Translations under genes and position numbers: made by a program
The notes under the pieces: model-generated
Seen by the model: only the letters and a program-made list of their open reading frames with translations
What the model was told of the DNA's origin: nothing
Database searches by the model: none
DNA from: Biomphalaria glabrata
Taxonomy: Eukaryota > Mollusca > Gastropoda > Planorbidae
DNA length: 64,000 bases
Direction: 5' to 3'
Assembly (NCBI RefSeq): GCF_947242115.1
Contig: NC_074723.1
Location: 13,827,501 to 13,891,500 of the forward strand
Shown here: positions 1 through 12,196 of the stretch, in pieces
Layout: each line of letters starts with the position of its first letter
How positions within the stretch are numbered: position 1 is the first letter of the stretch

Positions 1-1
1 T

Positions 2-145
2 ATTTTTAATGATCTAAAATCATTAGGTTATGATTCAACTCAACAAAATCAATGGGGTTCCTATTCAAGATTTGCAGGACTTCATGAAAGTCATCCTGGA
101 AATGATACAGCTGAAGATTACTTCCTTCAAAAAATGGAACACTAA
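2..145 (+). CDS. 3' coding exon of an unrecognised gene (partial)
   Basis: An open frame runs from the window edge for 47 codons to a TAA at 143-145. The peptide is polar, with the stretch SLGYDSTQQNQWGSYSRFAG and a C-terminus ending DYFLQKMEH. Codon use and composition look like real protein, unlike the AT-rich non-coding DNA that follows. A poly(A) signal lies about 370 bases downstream. I do not recognise the family. The gene would run tail-to-tail with PPP1R7. It could be a chance open frame, because only 47 codons are visible and no splice site can be seen at the left edge. Confidence 0.45.
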   Translation: MFNDLKSLGYDSTQQNQWGSYSRFAGLHESHPGNDTAEDYFLQKMEH

Positions 146-482
146 GATGTAATGTGTTTCTTAGGAATAGTAAATTGTAATGATAATAGAACTAGGTGAT
201 AGGCATTATTTTACTTGAAGTCAATGACAACCATATGATAAGCTCTAGAAAATTTACCACATGATAAGCATTGGAAAATTTACTTTAATTCAATGACTTA
301 TCACCTAACATTATAACCTTTTTCAAAGGCTTTCTATAAAAGATTGCATCTTTTGAAGGAATTATTTTGTTTAGTTCAATGAAGATGTTTTATCAAGAGT
401 TTTTAGCATCCAATTAAAAAAAAAAGAGTATTGATATCTACTTGTTAATCAATCTTTCAGCTTTTTTAAAATTGCTTTTATG

Positions 483-715
483 TAGAATATTTGTCATGCT
501 TATAACATGCTTAAAGAATAAACACAAAATTATATTGTTTTTTTTTGTTAGAAAAAATAAATAGTATGTTACTTTTTTTCCTTTTTAAATGGTGTTGCTT
601 TTGTGTAGATATCTTTTATGCTTATAACATGTTCAAAGAAAAAAACAACAAATTATGGTGGTTGTTTTTTGTTAGATATCCATAATTAGCATGTTATTTC
701 TTTTCATTTTGTATG
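483..715. repeat. Imperfect local tandem duplication (two copies of about 105 bp)
   Basis: The segments 483-590 and 606-715 align with gaps. Both contain the landmark GCTTATAACATG, then an A-rich stretch, then a T-run followed by GTTAGA. It is diverged and therefore not recent. Confidence 0.4.
517..522 (+). other. Candidate polyadenylation signal
   Basis: AATAAA about 370 bases after the stop codon of the gene that enters at the left edge. It is a plausible 3' end for that transcript, but the DNA here is AT-rich and chance matches are common. Confidence 0.3.
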
Positions 716-2832
716 GTAGGTTAAAAAAACAAAGCAAGTGAAAGCTAATTAGCAAATAACAAAAACTTTAATCTCCAACTTCTAATTTGATTTTCAAAAC
801 ATCTTTGTCATGTTTAGTATTAATCATTGATCATAATTGTGTTTCATTTAGCTGAGTTTTTTTTTTAACATCAGCATTTTCCTATTACTATTGTTTTGAC
901 AGAAAACTAAAAATGATTTGGTTCTATTTTGACACAAATTTTACTGTCTAGAATTAGGTTTATTCCCTATTTTTAAGCCTTTGATAAACTTAGATCAATC
1001 ACTGTCTTTACATTTAATATTGACTCTGTTTGATTACCTTTACTCTAATTACTTTTAATAACACCTATAACCCAAGATAACCATTATTCATGAACCTGTG
1101 ATAACCTAAAATCACAAACTAGTGATTAAGGTATTTTATTTACATTGTATTATCTTACAATACTGCTATACATATATTTCACATCACTAGTATTTTACTA
1201 TGATGGTTATCTATAGTCTGTTGGTTTTCTCTAATACAAATAAGCATATGATGTGATAGTTTCTGTATGATAGTAATAATTATTACTCTAGATGTGTATG
1301 TGTACTGGTATATTTAGCTTTTCAGTTTACATGGTAAAAAAAAATGTTGTGCATTAAACAATTTCTTTCAAAATAAAGACAGCAATGACTTGTGTTTCTT
1401 TTGTTGTTGTTTTTTTCTTAAGTCTGAGGATGACAACATCTAGACCTAAATATCAAGTCTCCATATAGCTAAAATAAAAACAAAGTATAGAATTTAAGTT
1501 AAAAGACCTTAAGATTAATGTGAGCTTAATATTTATTTATAAATTCTTTCTAATTTTTGACAAATGTGTAAAATAATTAGGAATCAACTGCGTGTAGCTG
1601 ATTTATATTAGTAAAAACATCCTAACTGAAAAAAAAAAACACTATAATTTCAAGCTTAAATATTAATAGTTGAAAAAGACTCAAAGTTATTTCTTAAAAG
1701 TGTCTCTAATTATGAAAAAAAAAAAAAGAACTATGTCATTCATATTTTTTATTGTGTCAAAGATTGAACATAACTTGTTTCAATTTGGCTAAAATAAATT
1801 ACATTCAGTTATTAATACTTAACATTTGAAGACATGAAAGAAATGCATTATCTTATTCATAATTATATTAGCTTTTTGTTCTATGTGTTTGTCATAACAA
1901 AAATAGAATCCACTAAACTATATGGTAAAAATGGTCAAGGCTAAAGTATATAATAATAAAAGCTCTATAAATTATAATATTAGCCATAAATAAAACACTA
2001 CTTGGACTGACTACAATCAAAGGTTGTGGGAAATTTAATAATGTGCTTTTTATACAATAGAATGTGTTCCACCATTATAAATTGTACAAATCAGACTACA
2101 TAGAAAGAAGTATATTTATCTAAGTGAAGTAAAATGTCTTAATATTATTTTTAACTTCATAATTAACAATTGTGTTTTTGCCCATGTGTAATTCTTAAGG
2201 ATTAGTTCTTGGAACAACAACATTGGGTTGAACTTAAAAAGATTCAGGATGACATTTTCAAAATTTCATTTTGTTAAGCTAGCTAGACATAATGAACAGA
2301 GGCAGTTAAAGGAGGTCAAGCCAGAACATCCCAGCAAACATGTGTTGTACAGAAACCACCATGGCAATGTATAAAGTTAGGTTTACAGGGGCATCTTCTG
2401 TATAAAACTACCAGTCAAGAAAAGTAAGAAACAACATGTTTGTTGTTGCTTTAATGTGATGCCAATTAAAATACAGTGCGTTATACAAATTTGATTTTTT
2501 TTTTTAATTTTATTTTAACAACTTTAAAAGAAAATAATAATTTAAAAAAATTATTTTGTGTTTTTTATTATTTAAAAGATTTGTTTTGGTAAAACTTTCA
2601 ACTGAAAATTCATGAGTGGGGAAGAAGAATTGTTAAGTCATAAATTAAACATGTAACAAAATGCAAAAGTAAAACAAAAGGAAATACAATAAACATAAGT
2701 GAAACATTTACTGGGACAAGTTCAAGAACATTGTTTTTAATATAATTACATTTTAATATACAATAACAACTTAAACGTAAAAAGTTTTTCTTAAGTTTTT
2801 GATATAAAAATATTTTAGTAATAAATTTAACA

Positions 2833-2838
2833 TTTATT
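2833..2838 (-). other. Candidate polyadenylation signal of PPP1R7
   Basis: AATAAA on the minus strand about 58 bases after the PPP1R7 stop codon. The position is suitable, but the DNA is AT-rich. Confidence 0.35.
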
Positions 2839-2895
2839 TAAGAAATATCTTGAGATTTGTACAAAGATTTTTGGCAATTTGATTTTTATGAAGCA

Positions 2896-4651
2896 TCACC
2901 TTGCCAATGTAGCATCAATCTGACGAACCCATGGCAAAGTTAACATTATTTTCCTTCTGTAGCTTGGATCCATCTGCTTATCTGAGTCAAAATATATGGG
3001 ATTACGTTCCAGGTAAACAGTCTCTAGCTTTTTTAGTTTCGTTAGTGCCTGAACTTCATCCCAAGATTCTACAGCATTGTCATTGAACTGGGGATATCAT
3101 GGAATGTAAAGGTTATTATAACTTTGGTGCAAAATTTTTTTTAATGAAAATTCATTTGAAATTTTTTAAAAAAGGTAATGACCAGTTACTAAGCTAAGAA
3201 AATAAGTCACGGCTAAAATTAACAGTTAATGTCAATAAAATATATGAGCTAGACTTCTAAACCAGCTAGAATATATGAGGTAGGACCTCTAAATCACCAT
3301 AACAAAAACGTTTGTGTCAGCTGAAAGTAAGACTCATTATTTTGTGGTGGTTTGCTGACAAAAAAAAAAAAACTTTTGCAATGATGATATTTTTGTTCTC
3401 ATACTATGCTGCTTTTTTTTCTTTCTGGCTCATTCAAAAACAAGCAAGAGAGCATTGCTTTAGTTGAATAAATTTTAGTTTAATACATAGATTTTGCAAA
3501 CAGCTTTATAAAACTTTGTTTTATTTGAATCCACCTTTTCTACTACTAGGCTGATACTTTAAAGCAGCAAACGAAAAAAAAAAAACAATAATAAGTATAG
3601 AAAAACATATATGTTAAGGCTTGAAAATTAAAACCCATCAAATTTTAATAATGTTATTCCAGTAGTAGTTTAGTCCTAATAGTTTGTTTTTTTTAGGTGA
3701 TAGTTAAAGTTGGCTATATGCTGACTTTGGTGCTAATTTCACTAAACGGGAAGCTTGGTCGAGAGGTCAAGTATGCTTGAACTTGGCTTGACACCAGACT
3801 CGAGCAGAGTTGTGTTTACTGAGCGCCTAAAAACAGCATGGAAAACTTTCTCCCAGATACCCCCTCCTCTCACTGGTCCACAAATGACATTGGACCATAG
3901 CACTCTGAGCATGGTATAAGCATGAAAGTAGCGCTATATATAAGCCATATATTCATTAAATTTTAAACCGTTGCAAAGATTGCAGATGATGTGATTATTT
4001 GCAGAATAAGCCAAACAGCTAATACACCCATTTTTTTCTAATCAATTTCTAAGGAGAAGTTAAAATAATATTTTTTTAATTAACCATTGCTAAAATATAA
4101 AAGTAATCTTTTTTATCTTAAAATACAAAAAAAAAAATCAAAACAAATGAGTACTAAATGACTGGAAACTCAAAATGCCAAGTGGTTTAACAAATGAGAA
4201 ATGGAAGTAATAATTTTAAAAATCAAACTAGGTATTAGGGTTATATTTGTACAACTCTTATAAAAACATAAAAAAAAAATTTTAAAAAACTTAACATACA
4301 ACATTATTTAGATAAGCTTTTGCTTAAATAAACTGCATAATACATACTGATAAAAACATCCCATCACCCCTTCTAGCAGTAATAAAGATTACTCTTCATA
4401 TACACAATAAGATTTGATCTAATATGATCTAATATGCAATAATGAAATATTAACTCTTTACTGGTGGAAGTCTTGAACTATATTGCAGTGACATATTCCC
4501 TCATAAACACAATTTTTACACAACTAATGACAGGGTTTCTGCACCAAAGTCTAATTGAAATTCAAGGAGTTTTCAAGGAGTTTTCAAGGAGAAATTTAAA
4601 AATTCCAGGACATAAGAGTTCGCGCCAAAAAATTAAAAAAAATATTTATAG

Positions 4652-4699
<48 letters not shown>

Positions 4700-7600
4700 T
4701 TGGAATAATTTAGATTTGATTACTAAATAAAAATAAGTTACTCAAGATATTCAAAACATGCAAAAAAATACATTATAAACTAGTATGAGTGTAAGGCCTA
4801 CCATAAAACGCATCCTGAACATCCATTCTTTACAATATATTTACATATATACAAGGGTTTTTAATGTTTTTTAGAGTCCACTGATCTCCCTCACTTTGGT
4901 TTCCATTTCCAAAGTAAGTTTTTCAATCTGTTCTTTTTTAAGCTTTGCAGAGCGACGTAAAGCATTGGATTCTATTAAAAATTTGTGACTGTTAGTGTTT
5001 TCTGCTTTTTCTGCAAGCTTGTCCGCAGAGTCAGTGAGGCTTGTAATGTCCCTTTCGAACCTAGCTTTTTTGGCTTTCATAGCCTCAAGTTCTTCAAATT
5101 GATCGTTTCTTTTCCTTTTTAGGTTCTTTCTTTTTTCCTCCTCAGCCCTTTCTTCCAGATAAATTCTATACTTTGATCTGGCTGAAGCAGCAGCCATTCG
5201 CATGCCTGAAGAAATTGTTACATTTTTAATTCCTCCCATTGCTTCAATGCTGTTACAAATCATTCTCTTGGCTATAAGTGTTCTCTCCATCATGTTGACG
5301 CACATTGTCTCTTTATTGGTACTGAAACCTCTCTCGACCTGGGCTTGGCCATGAGACAGAATCAAAATTCCTCTTATTAGTGCCCATAGTTTACTGAATT
5401 CACTGTTAATATGTTGATTAAAAAAAGTATCCAGTCTATCACATTGGATACTAAAGGACTGGAATACTATGGAATTTGTGGTGACAATGGAACTGTGCCA
5501 CTGGGTGAATTCCGACTTGATATCATCACAGTCATCTGCGCTGACACGGCCAAGCTCAACTAAGTAGCTCAAAGTGGCATCTAAGTCTCTTAAAGAACCA
5601 TCAAAATCTTCTACAATGTTTTTAGGCTGTAGCCATTTCAAACACTGGACAAGCTGATTTTTCAGTGGAGATTTTGTCATTAATTTTATGGCTGTTGTTA
5701 CCAGAAACTTTCTGCTCTCCATCTGGAAGTTGAAAATATCCCTTGCACTGGCTTTACTCTTAATTTCCTTGACAGCAGATTTGGCTTTAAAACCTATGTC
5801 AACTTCTCCAGGAGGCAGAAGATTTTTTATATCTGACAAATCTGCACTAAGCAGTGCTGTAACTGAAGTGCATTCTTTAAAGACAGCTGGTGTCACAAAT
5901 CTTTGCAACAATGACCGAAGCATGTTGAAGAGGTCTTGGGCCATAAAGGGCAACAGTGGTGCATCTGTTTGATATCTTTTTAAAAAAGGTTGCAAAACCT
6001 TTGCAATGGATATGAAGCTTTTAATTTTGGCAATTAGTAGTACATCATCCATACAGCCTTTCAGGTGCTCAAAAGACTTTGTGTTGATTGCCTTTTTAGC
6101 AGTATTTTTTTTTAGCAAATATGGGTGCAATCATTAAGCAGCCATCTGACTTTCCAGACTCTCGCTTGTGTTTATCTGATTTCATATGAGATTTAAGTGC
6201 TGCTTCACCCATGCATAATATGTCAATTTGTTTTTTACAATGACGACAAAAGGCTTTGGTGTCACTGACGGATGATTTTTGAAGCCAAGATCTGTAAATA
6301 TCTTTTTCAAGCCAAAGCGCATTAAACGATGTCCCGTATTTAGGCATTGTAATACAAATGTAGGTTATAGATCTAGATTTGGATATCTAGTATTCTAGGA
6401 CAGTCCGATCAGATGATAGAACAATCAAGTCTCAAGACTAGAGCTACGTAACAGACTATAAATCTCTAGCTTAGGCTTAGATAAAGACTTGATTAAAGTT
6501 AAACCAAAGCCAAAGCACAAATCACAATAAAAGAAACGTAGATCATATACTTTATAGATCTCGAATAATCTAGATCTAGTAATAATAATCTAGTCTAGAT
6601 ATATTTAGATCTAGGCCTAGATCTAATTATTAAATTCACAATGCACTAGATCTAAGTAATAATATGATCCGATGAAAATATAAAGGCACAAAATGAAACA
6701 GGAAAACAGTTTTGAAGATGCGTAACGTAAACTTTTGATCCAATTTGGATGAAAATCAACGTGTCCACTGAAAAAACGATCTGATATCGATGCATTATAT
6801 AGTGAAGGAGCGGTAAACACCTTCTGCGCAGACTCGGAAACGGTAATTTTGAATTTATTTCCGCCCGCGCCGGCCCATCCTCTAATAATTTTTTTTTAAG
6901 CCGATTTTTTTTTTTTTTTTCCCGATCGGCGAAATTCCAGGACATTCAAGGAGATATTTTAAAATTCCAGGAGATTTCAAGGACTTTTTCAGTTTTTTTG
7001 AAATTCAAGGAGATTCAAGGACATCCTTGAATTTCAGGAGGCCGCGGACACCCTGTAATGAGACTAGCACAGACCCCCAAAGAAAGTACTATTTGGTGTA
7101 AGTAACTAATGGATACTACTGCAACTACCAATATGGATACTTACCCAGAATTCAGCCAATTCTTCCAAATGGCTAACATTTTCAATTTTTTTAATCCTAT
7201 TGCCTGCCAGATCTAAGGTACCTAACTTTGTCTGTTGATTCAAACAAATGAAAATATACATTTAATAAAATAGTTTTTTTAATGTTCTGTTAAAAGTACA
7301 TTATTAATCGCATGACTTCAGATAACCAAAAGAATGCGTGTCTCAAAAACATCCTCAAATTCTAAAGTAAAAATCTTAATAGACCAGGTTTTCATCAAGA
7401 AACCATCTGTTTTACAATATGCCCTTTCCATGAGGCAGTCAGCCTAAAGGCCGATTTTAGCAAGATTATTTAATCTTATTAATGTCGAATATTATTTAAA
7501 ACAATATGGCAGTGAGCCATAAGGCCCATTTTAGCTTTGCTTATTTAATTTTGCTTTATTAAAGTGGAAAATTATTTTTTAAAAATAATGTCTCACTATT

Positions 7601-10600
7601 TTTTTGTTTCTCATTCTGAAATGTCTTAACTTACCCTAACATAATTATTACTTACACAAGAGTCAAGTCCCTCTATTTTTTCTATACCATTATGACTTAA
7701 ATACAGTTCATCTAATTCTGTAAGATTCTCCAAACCTTCTATTTTGAGCAATCTGTTACTCTAGTAAACAAAAGAAAAAATAATCTGTATTAAACAAGCC
7801 TAAGTTATTAAAAATGCTACCATACTTTTCAAATAATATTAGATTTGTTTGCTGTTTTGTGGTACAAGAGATCATGTCATGCATACAAGAAAATAAATAA
7901 AAATAAACAAAACAATAGATACATATCTTCAATTGTAAAAAAGAAATATATATATATATATATATCATATGTGTGTGTGTCCCGTTAATTTGTGTGATAG
8001 ATTATAAAACATACACAAAACCATGCATTTATCAAATCAATTATTGTTACTTGATTTTGGAGATAAATATCTTGCCAACATCCCACTCAGAACAGAAACA
8101 ACGTCATCAGCTGTGGTATGTCCACAGAAAATGTAATGAAAGGTATCTTTTAATCACGTCGACTTCCACAAGACACCCTGTATGGTGATCTAATAGAAGA
8201 CAGGAGAGCCGCTGGTCGCCCACTTTTACGGTATACAGATGTATGCAAACGCGACATGAAGATCTTCAAAATTGAGACTAGCAACTGGGAAAAAGTAACA
8301 CTGGATAGATCCACATGGATAGAGAGCATAAAGGAAGGGTCTCGGATTGCAGATGCCATACACAACAGAGGCAGAAAGAAGGGTGAAAATGCAATGGCGC
8401 CTGGTGATTTCATAAGCCCAACTTGCGACCGCAGCTGTGTATCAAGAATCAGCCTCTTTAGTCACACAAGAAGTTGCAAAGGGAAAAGATTGTCTCTAAA
8501 GACGCAAAATGCCACAAATAGAATCAAGTAACAACTTGACTGTCATCCAAAAACCTCAAACTAATATTAAAGAACAAAACAAATGGTTACTATTCCATTT
8601 TTTTAAAAACAAAGAAAGCATTCTTAAAGATGCCAATGTACATTTTTAGTTCTTATGTGTACCCTATCTCATAGATACTAGAGTCATGGTGGGTATTTGA
8701 GGTAATGTTTTATTCTTGAATTAACTGAACTTAAATCCTCCTCATAAATAGAGCCTGTCATAAATAGGCCTATTTGTATGTTTAATTGACATTTGCTTAC
8801 TAAATAATGGCTTTTGGAGAGGGGAGGGGGGTATTAGACCTATTTGCATTTTTTTTTCAAGCAGAATTTCTTTTTCAACTGCTATAAATCATGGAATAGC
8901 CCACAGCCTTAGGCCAATGCTTCCTGCCTTTCCTTTTTCGGCAAGCTACATTATGGTAGGCATCCCCATCATTTGTTATGATGCTGCCTAGGTATGTGAA
9001 CTTATCCAACTCTTCAAGCTCTGACTCGCCTAGTCTGACGAGTGCTTCCTTTGCCTTATATCCCACATGCACAATTTATAAAGCCTAAATAAAGGGTGGG
9101 ATGCATGTAGTGCAAAGATGTCCCTATTGATATTCTTAACTTTGTTCACTTTCTTTCTATTCTTAGTCTTAAAATGTCATATATGCTTGTGTAGATGTTA
9201 AGTAACAAAATCTTTAAACAAATATGATAATTCTATGAGAGAAAAATTTCACTTACTTGGACACTTAAACACGAAAGCCGAGTTAAAGTATTTAACCCCT
9301 GCAATTTAGTAATTTTGTTTTTTCCTAAATACAGGCTACGCAGGTTCACTAAATTGCTTATACCTTCAATAACCTTCAAATAAAAAAGAAAAACAATTAT
9401 CTTTTAAACATTTTGAACAAGCATCAATCTATGAATTTTTAAGGAAGTTTATTTTTATATACTCTTACCCTAATTCTGTTGTCTCCAAGTTCTAACATTT
9501 CCAGGTTAACTAGATGATTTAAGTTTTCTATTTTGCCAATCTTATTATTGACAAGAAAGAGCTTTCTCAAATTAATCAAAGGTCCTAACCCATCAATCTT
9601 TTTGATTCGATTGTAAGAGAGATCCAAGTGCCTGCAAAAATATGTGAAACACATAAAAATGTATACATAAATGTTAAAAAAAGATTAGCAATCTATGCTT
9701 GAATATATTACTAGATGTTAAATAGGCACTTAAGCATTAAAGATGTGTTACAATCATAGAAGCTTAGTAAATTCATGCTTTTTTTTCCCTTTACATCATG
9801 ACATACAAAGAAAAAATGTGAAGATAAATTTTAACTTTGTATTGGATACCAAATTTAATATTTAAATATAAGAAAACTGTTTGCTTTAGCATATGAAGTT
9901 AAATGTTTTATCAAATAGAAATAATAGACCTTTTCTACTTTTACCTGTAAAAGGGCAACTATATATATATATATATATCTAAGTAAAAAGTAAGTAAAGT
10001 TCCCCTTTCAGCTTTCAGACCTTGTGGTCTATAGGGCAGATGATGTAAAGGTCATCTGTTTCTGTGGCCTACGGTTAACAAGGGTGTCATGTGGCCAGCA
10101 CAACGACCAACCGCCTTTACTTTTCCCTAACTAATGTCAGGTACCCATTAGAGCTGGGTGTACTCAAGGGGCCAGAAGATCCCGAAATTAAAAATCACAG
10201 ACTTCACCAGGATTCGAACCCTGGTCCCCGGTTCGGAAGCCAAGCGCTTTACCGCTCAGCCACAGCGCCTCCATATATATATATATTGTAATTTATGGTT
10301 CTGTTTTATAAGTTTTGGAAATTTCTTGCAGATTATTATGTCTCAGCTCAAACCTCTTGCTGGATGGCAGGGCAGCAAAAGGGAGGGAGGGATTCAACTT
10401 GGGACCATCAGGACAACAGCCCTAAATGCATACCACATGACCAAGCAGCTTTGTGGGTGATACTAAGCCCATATATAAGAGTCAACTTAAATCTAGTTGA
10501 TAGGAATGTTATCCAAAGATAAGACCTCACAGATAAAAATGTTCAGGCATAACAATGATTTAGCACTGCATATCTAATTATTTGAAGGTTTCAGTACAAT

Positions 10601-12196
10601 CATAGTAAAAGCCAGTTTAACTTTTAAAATGAAACATGCAATGAGCTCAACATAACATTTCAAAACTATGATATTGATACACTAAAATCTTTTAACCACA
10701 ATCAAGGAAAAAGAAAAATATGAAAAATGTAAAAAGAAGTTAACAGACAACAACAACAAAAATAAAATAAATGAGAAACTCACTCCAAGTTAACAAGACA
10801 TTCAAGATTGACAATCTCTGTGATTTGATTGTCATATAAATCTAACTCTCTCAAATGAATTAAAGTACTAAGTCCTTCTATTTTTGTTATCAAGTTCTGA
10901 CGCAAACACAGAGTCTGAAAGCAAAACAAAGAAAACAACAAGAAATGTATACAAGCAAAACGAGAAAATACTTAGCCTTAATAACTTGTATTAAATGTTT
11001 ATCTATAAGTGCTGGTGGACAAAGTAATAAAAAAATTACCTCCACTTGGGTTGTTGTTTCCAAGTTTTTTATTTTTCCTATACGACAATGATTTAGATCT
11101 ATGTCCTGAAGAAAAACAAAAAAATCTGTTAAGTTTTATTTTCTAAGTGGCTCATCAAAAAAAAATTTCTAGCCCTTTCTAATAGTTAGGAGTTTGGGAG
11201 TAAGGTGTTTAGAGTTGTGTAAAAGTTTTGATTACTTGTTGAGAGCCGGGAGGACATGGGAATTTAGCATGAGTGTTCAGGGAAGGTAATGTGTGCTGGT
11301 CCAGCAGGATTCAGAGACTAGTTGCTTTAATTTTGTTTATTTTAGGTGAGATTTTAATGTTAAACCATCACTTGCTCCAGCGCAGCCAAGGGGGGTTTTG
11401 AAGTTAAAGCCACACTCTTCTATAAAACAAAACATAATGCAAACGACAGTCTCCAAATTCTTTGAGCATAGACAAGGGAAATTTTGAGTTTAAACACCCC
11501 CCTCCCCTTCCAGAGGGCTTTAAGTTACAAAAAAACCTCCAGATGGTTTTGAGTTTAACCTCCCCTCCAAGAGAGTTATGAGGTCAAAAAACCCTGATTC
11601 AATATTATTCTAAAGCAAACAACAGTCACCAAATTCTATGAGCGTAGCTAAGGGGGTATGAGTTTGTTTAAAAAAGTGTAAAACAATCAAGTAAAAAGTA
11701 AAATAAAAATAATATTAACATATATATGTAAATGTTTTTAGTTTTGCAAAATATTCAGTAACATTAACTATTTACTTAACACTTAGGGACAATATCCAGC
11801 TCCAGATGGATGTCTTATTTTACTATCAGATCCTATCTTAATTTACATTTAATCAAATAGATAATATGTAAGTTCAGATGTACAATCAAATAATCCAGTT
11901 CAGATAATACAATTAGTTTTCTTGACAGTTAAGTGAAGAATTTTAAAAATGATAGTAGTAGCAATATAGTTCAGCTAATTAAGATTTATTCTTAATTTAT
12001 AAAAACTATTGAGAAAGACCTGATGTTACTTAAAGGTGGATTGCTTAAAAAACAAAAAAAAAACTATACATACTATAGCATCAGGGTCTTCTATGATCAA
12101 CTCATTAAAGATCTCCTCAGAATCTTCCTCAGCTTCTGATGTTTCTGGGCTAAGAAACTGGCCACCATGATGTCCATTAGGCTTCTGGTTAGACAT
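2896..12196 (-). CDS. PPP1R7: Protein phosphatase 1 regulatory subunit 7 (SDS22), complete coding sequence in 7 exons
   Basis: Leucine-rich-repeat regulator of protein phosphatase 1 catalytic subunit. Exons in coding order are 12196-12074, 11105-11040, 10914-10784, 9631-9469, 9373-9257, 7760-7656, 7231-7145 and 3087-2896 (the first is the start exon). All junctions are GT-AG and phases join without conflict, giving 327 aa; human PPP1R7 is 360. An acidic N-terminus precedes 11-12 SDS22-type repeats of about 22 residues such as LRKLFLVNNKIGKIENL and LDELYLSHNGIEKIEGL. The C-terminal LRR cap is present (LETVYLERNP, then RRKIMLTLPWVRQIDAT), as in vertebrate SDS22. The start ATG sits 3 bases after a probable 3' splice site, so an upstream 5'-UTR exon is likely. 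The last intron (3088-7144) carries a hAT transposon; other introns hold SINE and LINE fragments. Family is certain; exon ends are inferred by eye. Confidence 0.95.
3745..3960 (+). mobile_element. tRNA-derived SINE fragment (GCGCTATAT tail type)
   Basis: The segment starts with a degenerate tRNA-like head (AAGCTTGGTCGAGAGGTCAAG, box A-like; ACTCGAGCAGAG, near box B). It continues through a unique body and ends with GTAGCGCTATATATAAGCC, an end common to invertebrate SINEs. It lies in the last PPP1R7 intron. The class is an inference. Confidence 0.5.
4654..4697. repeat. (TA)n microsatellite
   Basis: About 22 uninterrupted TA units, inside the 3' end of the hAT element. Confidence 0.9.
4871..6130 (-). 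pseudogene. hAT transposase C-terminal half (dimerisation region and coiled-coil tail)
   Basis: 419 codons. The key hAT C-terminal motif appears as LSHGQAQVERGFSTNKE around residue 260, matching the conserved hydrophobic-ER-x-FS core of the hAT dimerisation domain. It is followed by a charged, lysine- and glutamate-rich coiled-coil tail (RKNLKRKRNDQFEELEAMKA onwards). The part before it (HLKGCMDDVLLIAKIKSFIS onwards) belongs to the second half of KIAA1586-like invertebrate hAT proteins. The RNase-H-like catalytic portion expected upstream is absent, so this copy cannot make a functional transposase on its own. The frame is otherwise long and open, suggesting a fairly young insertion. Confidence 0.78.
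6096..6347 (-). pseudogene. hAT transposase N-terminal fragment with BED-type zinc finger
   Basis: 83 codons beginning MPKYGTSFNALWLEKDIYRS. A zinc-finger pattern is visible: CRHCKKQ, then LKSHMKSDKH (C-x2-C ... H-x4-H), as in BED fingers that bind transposon ends. The frame stops just after the finger, inside an A9 run where the next fragment opens in another frame, so the transposase is shifted by one base at a homopolymer. The region upstream to 7055 is the 5' terminal part of the element. Confidence 0.65.
8153..8530 (+). mobile_element. LINE 3' coding tail
   Basis: Open frame reading RLPQDTLYGDLIEDRRAAGR, then DVCKRDMKIF, DRSTWIESI and finally CDRSCVSRISLFSHTRSC. The GRP, VCKRD, DRS-x-W and C-x4-C...SH-x3-C pattern is typical of the extreme C-terminus of mollusc and other invertebrate LINE ORF2 proteins. 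The fragment is antisense to PPP1R7 in its intron. It ends at a TAA near 8530. The clade is not assigned. Confidence 0.75.
8875..9072 (-). mobile_element. LINE reverse-transcriptase fragment
   Basis: The minus-strand frame reads GYKAKEALVRLGESELEELD, then FTYLGSIITNDGDAYHNVAC. The same segment occurs in the longer plus-strand copy at 23735-24480, so both derive from one LINE family. It corresponds to the thumb region after the catalytic motif. Confidence 0.65.
10000..10275 (-). mobile_element. tRNA-derived SINE (family 1)
   Basis: Read on the minus strand, the head is GGCTGAGCGGTAAAGCGCTT (box A) followed by GGTTCGAATCC (box B), as in a tRNA for serine or leucine. A body then runs through GTCGTTGTGCTGGCCACATG and AGACCACAAGGTCTGAAAG. 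Related copies lie at 16601-16830, 21869-22030, 42180-42460, 44165-44425 and 58505-58705. Confidence 0.82.
11280..11660. mobile_element. MITE-like repeat, relative of the 17.3-17.9 kb element
   Basis: Contains GAGATTTTAATGTTAAACCA then CCAGCGCAGCCAAG, found inverted at about 17.81-17.87 kb, and ends near GAGCGTAGCTAAGGGGG, a diverged form of the GGCGTAGCCAGG end seen in other elements here. Several internal units of CTCC and GAGTTTAA suggest old internal duplication. No target duplication was found. Confidence 0.5.

Larger units (their letters stand above)
4531..7055 (-). mobile_element. hAT-superfamily DNA transposon, internally deleted, in the last intron of PPP1R7
   Basis: The ends are CAGGGTTTCTGC (4531) and, inverted, CAGGGTGTCCGCGG (7055), the CAGGG start typical of hAT elements. 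The same 6 bp, TAATGA, lies directly outside both ends (4525-4530 and 7056-7061), a target duplication. Inside each end is a run of short subterminal repeats based on TTCAAGGAG. The minus-strand reading frames encode a BED-type zinc finger and the C-terminal half of a hAT transposase. Members of this family normally have a long catalytic N-terminal half between these two parts; it is missing here, so the copy is internally deleted. The orientation matches the host gene. The 6-bp target duplication, rather than the usual 8, is a noteworthy subgroup trait. Confidence 0.87.

Noticed and set aside
8256-8531. Independent small protein gene
   Set aside because: It is the tail of a LINE ORF2, by its VCKRD and C...SH...C patterns.
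10200-10275. tRNA gene
   Set aside because: Box A and B look good, but the sequence continues into a shared SINE body and the cloverleaf acceptor stem is not closed. The same holds for the other SINE heads.
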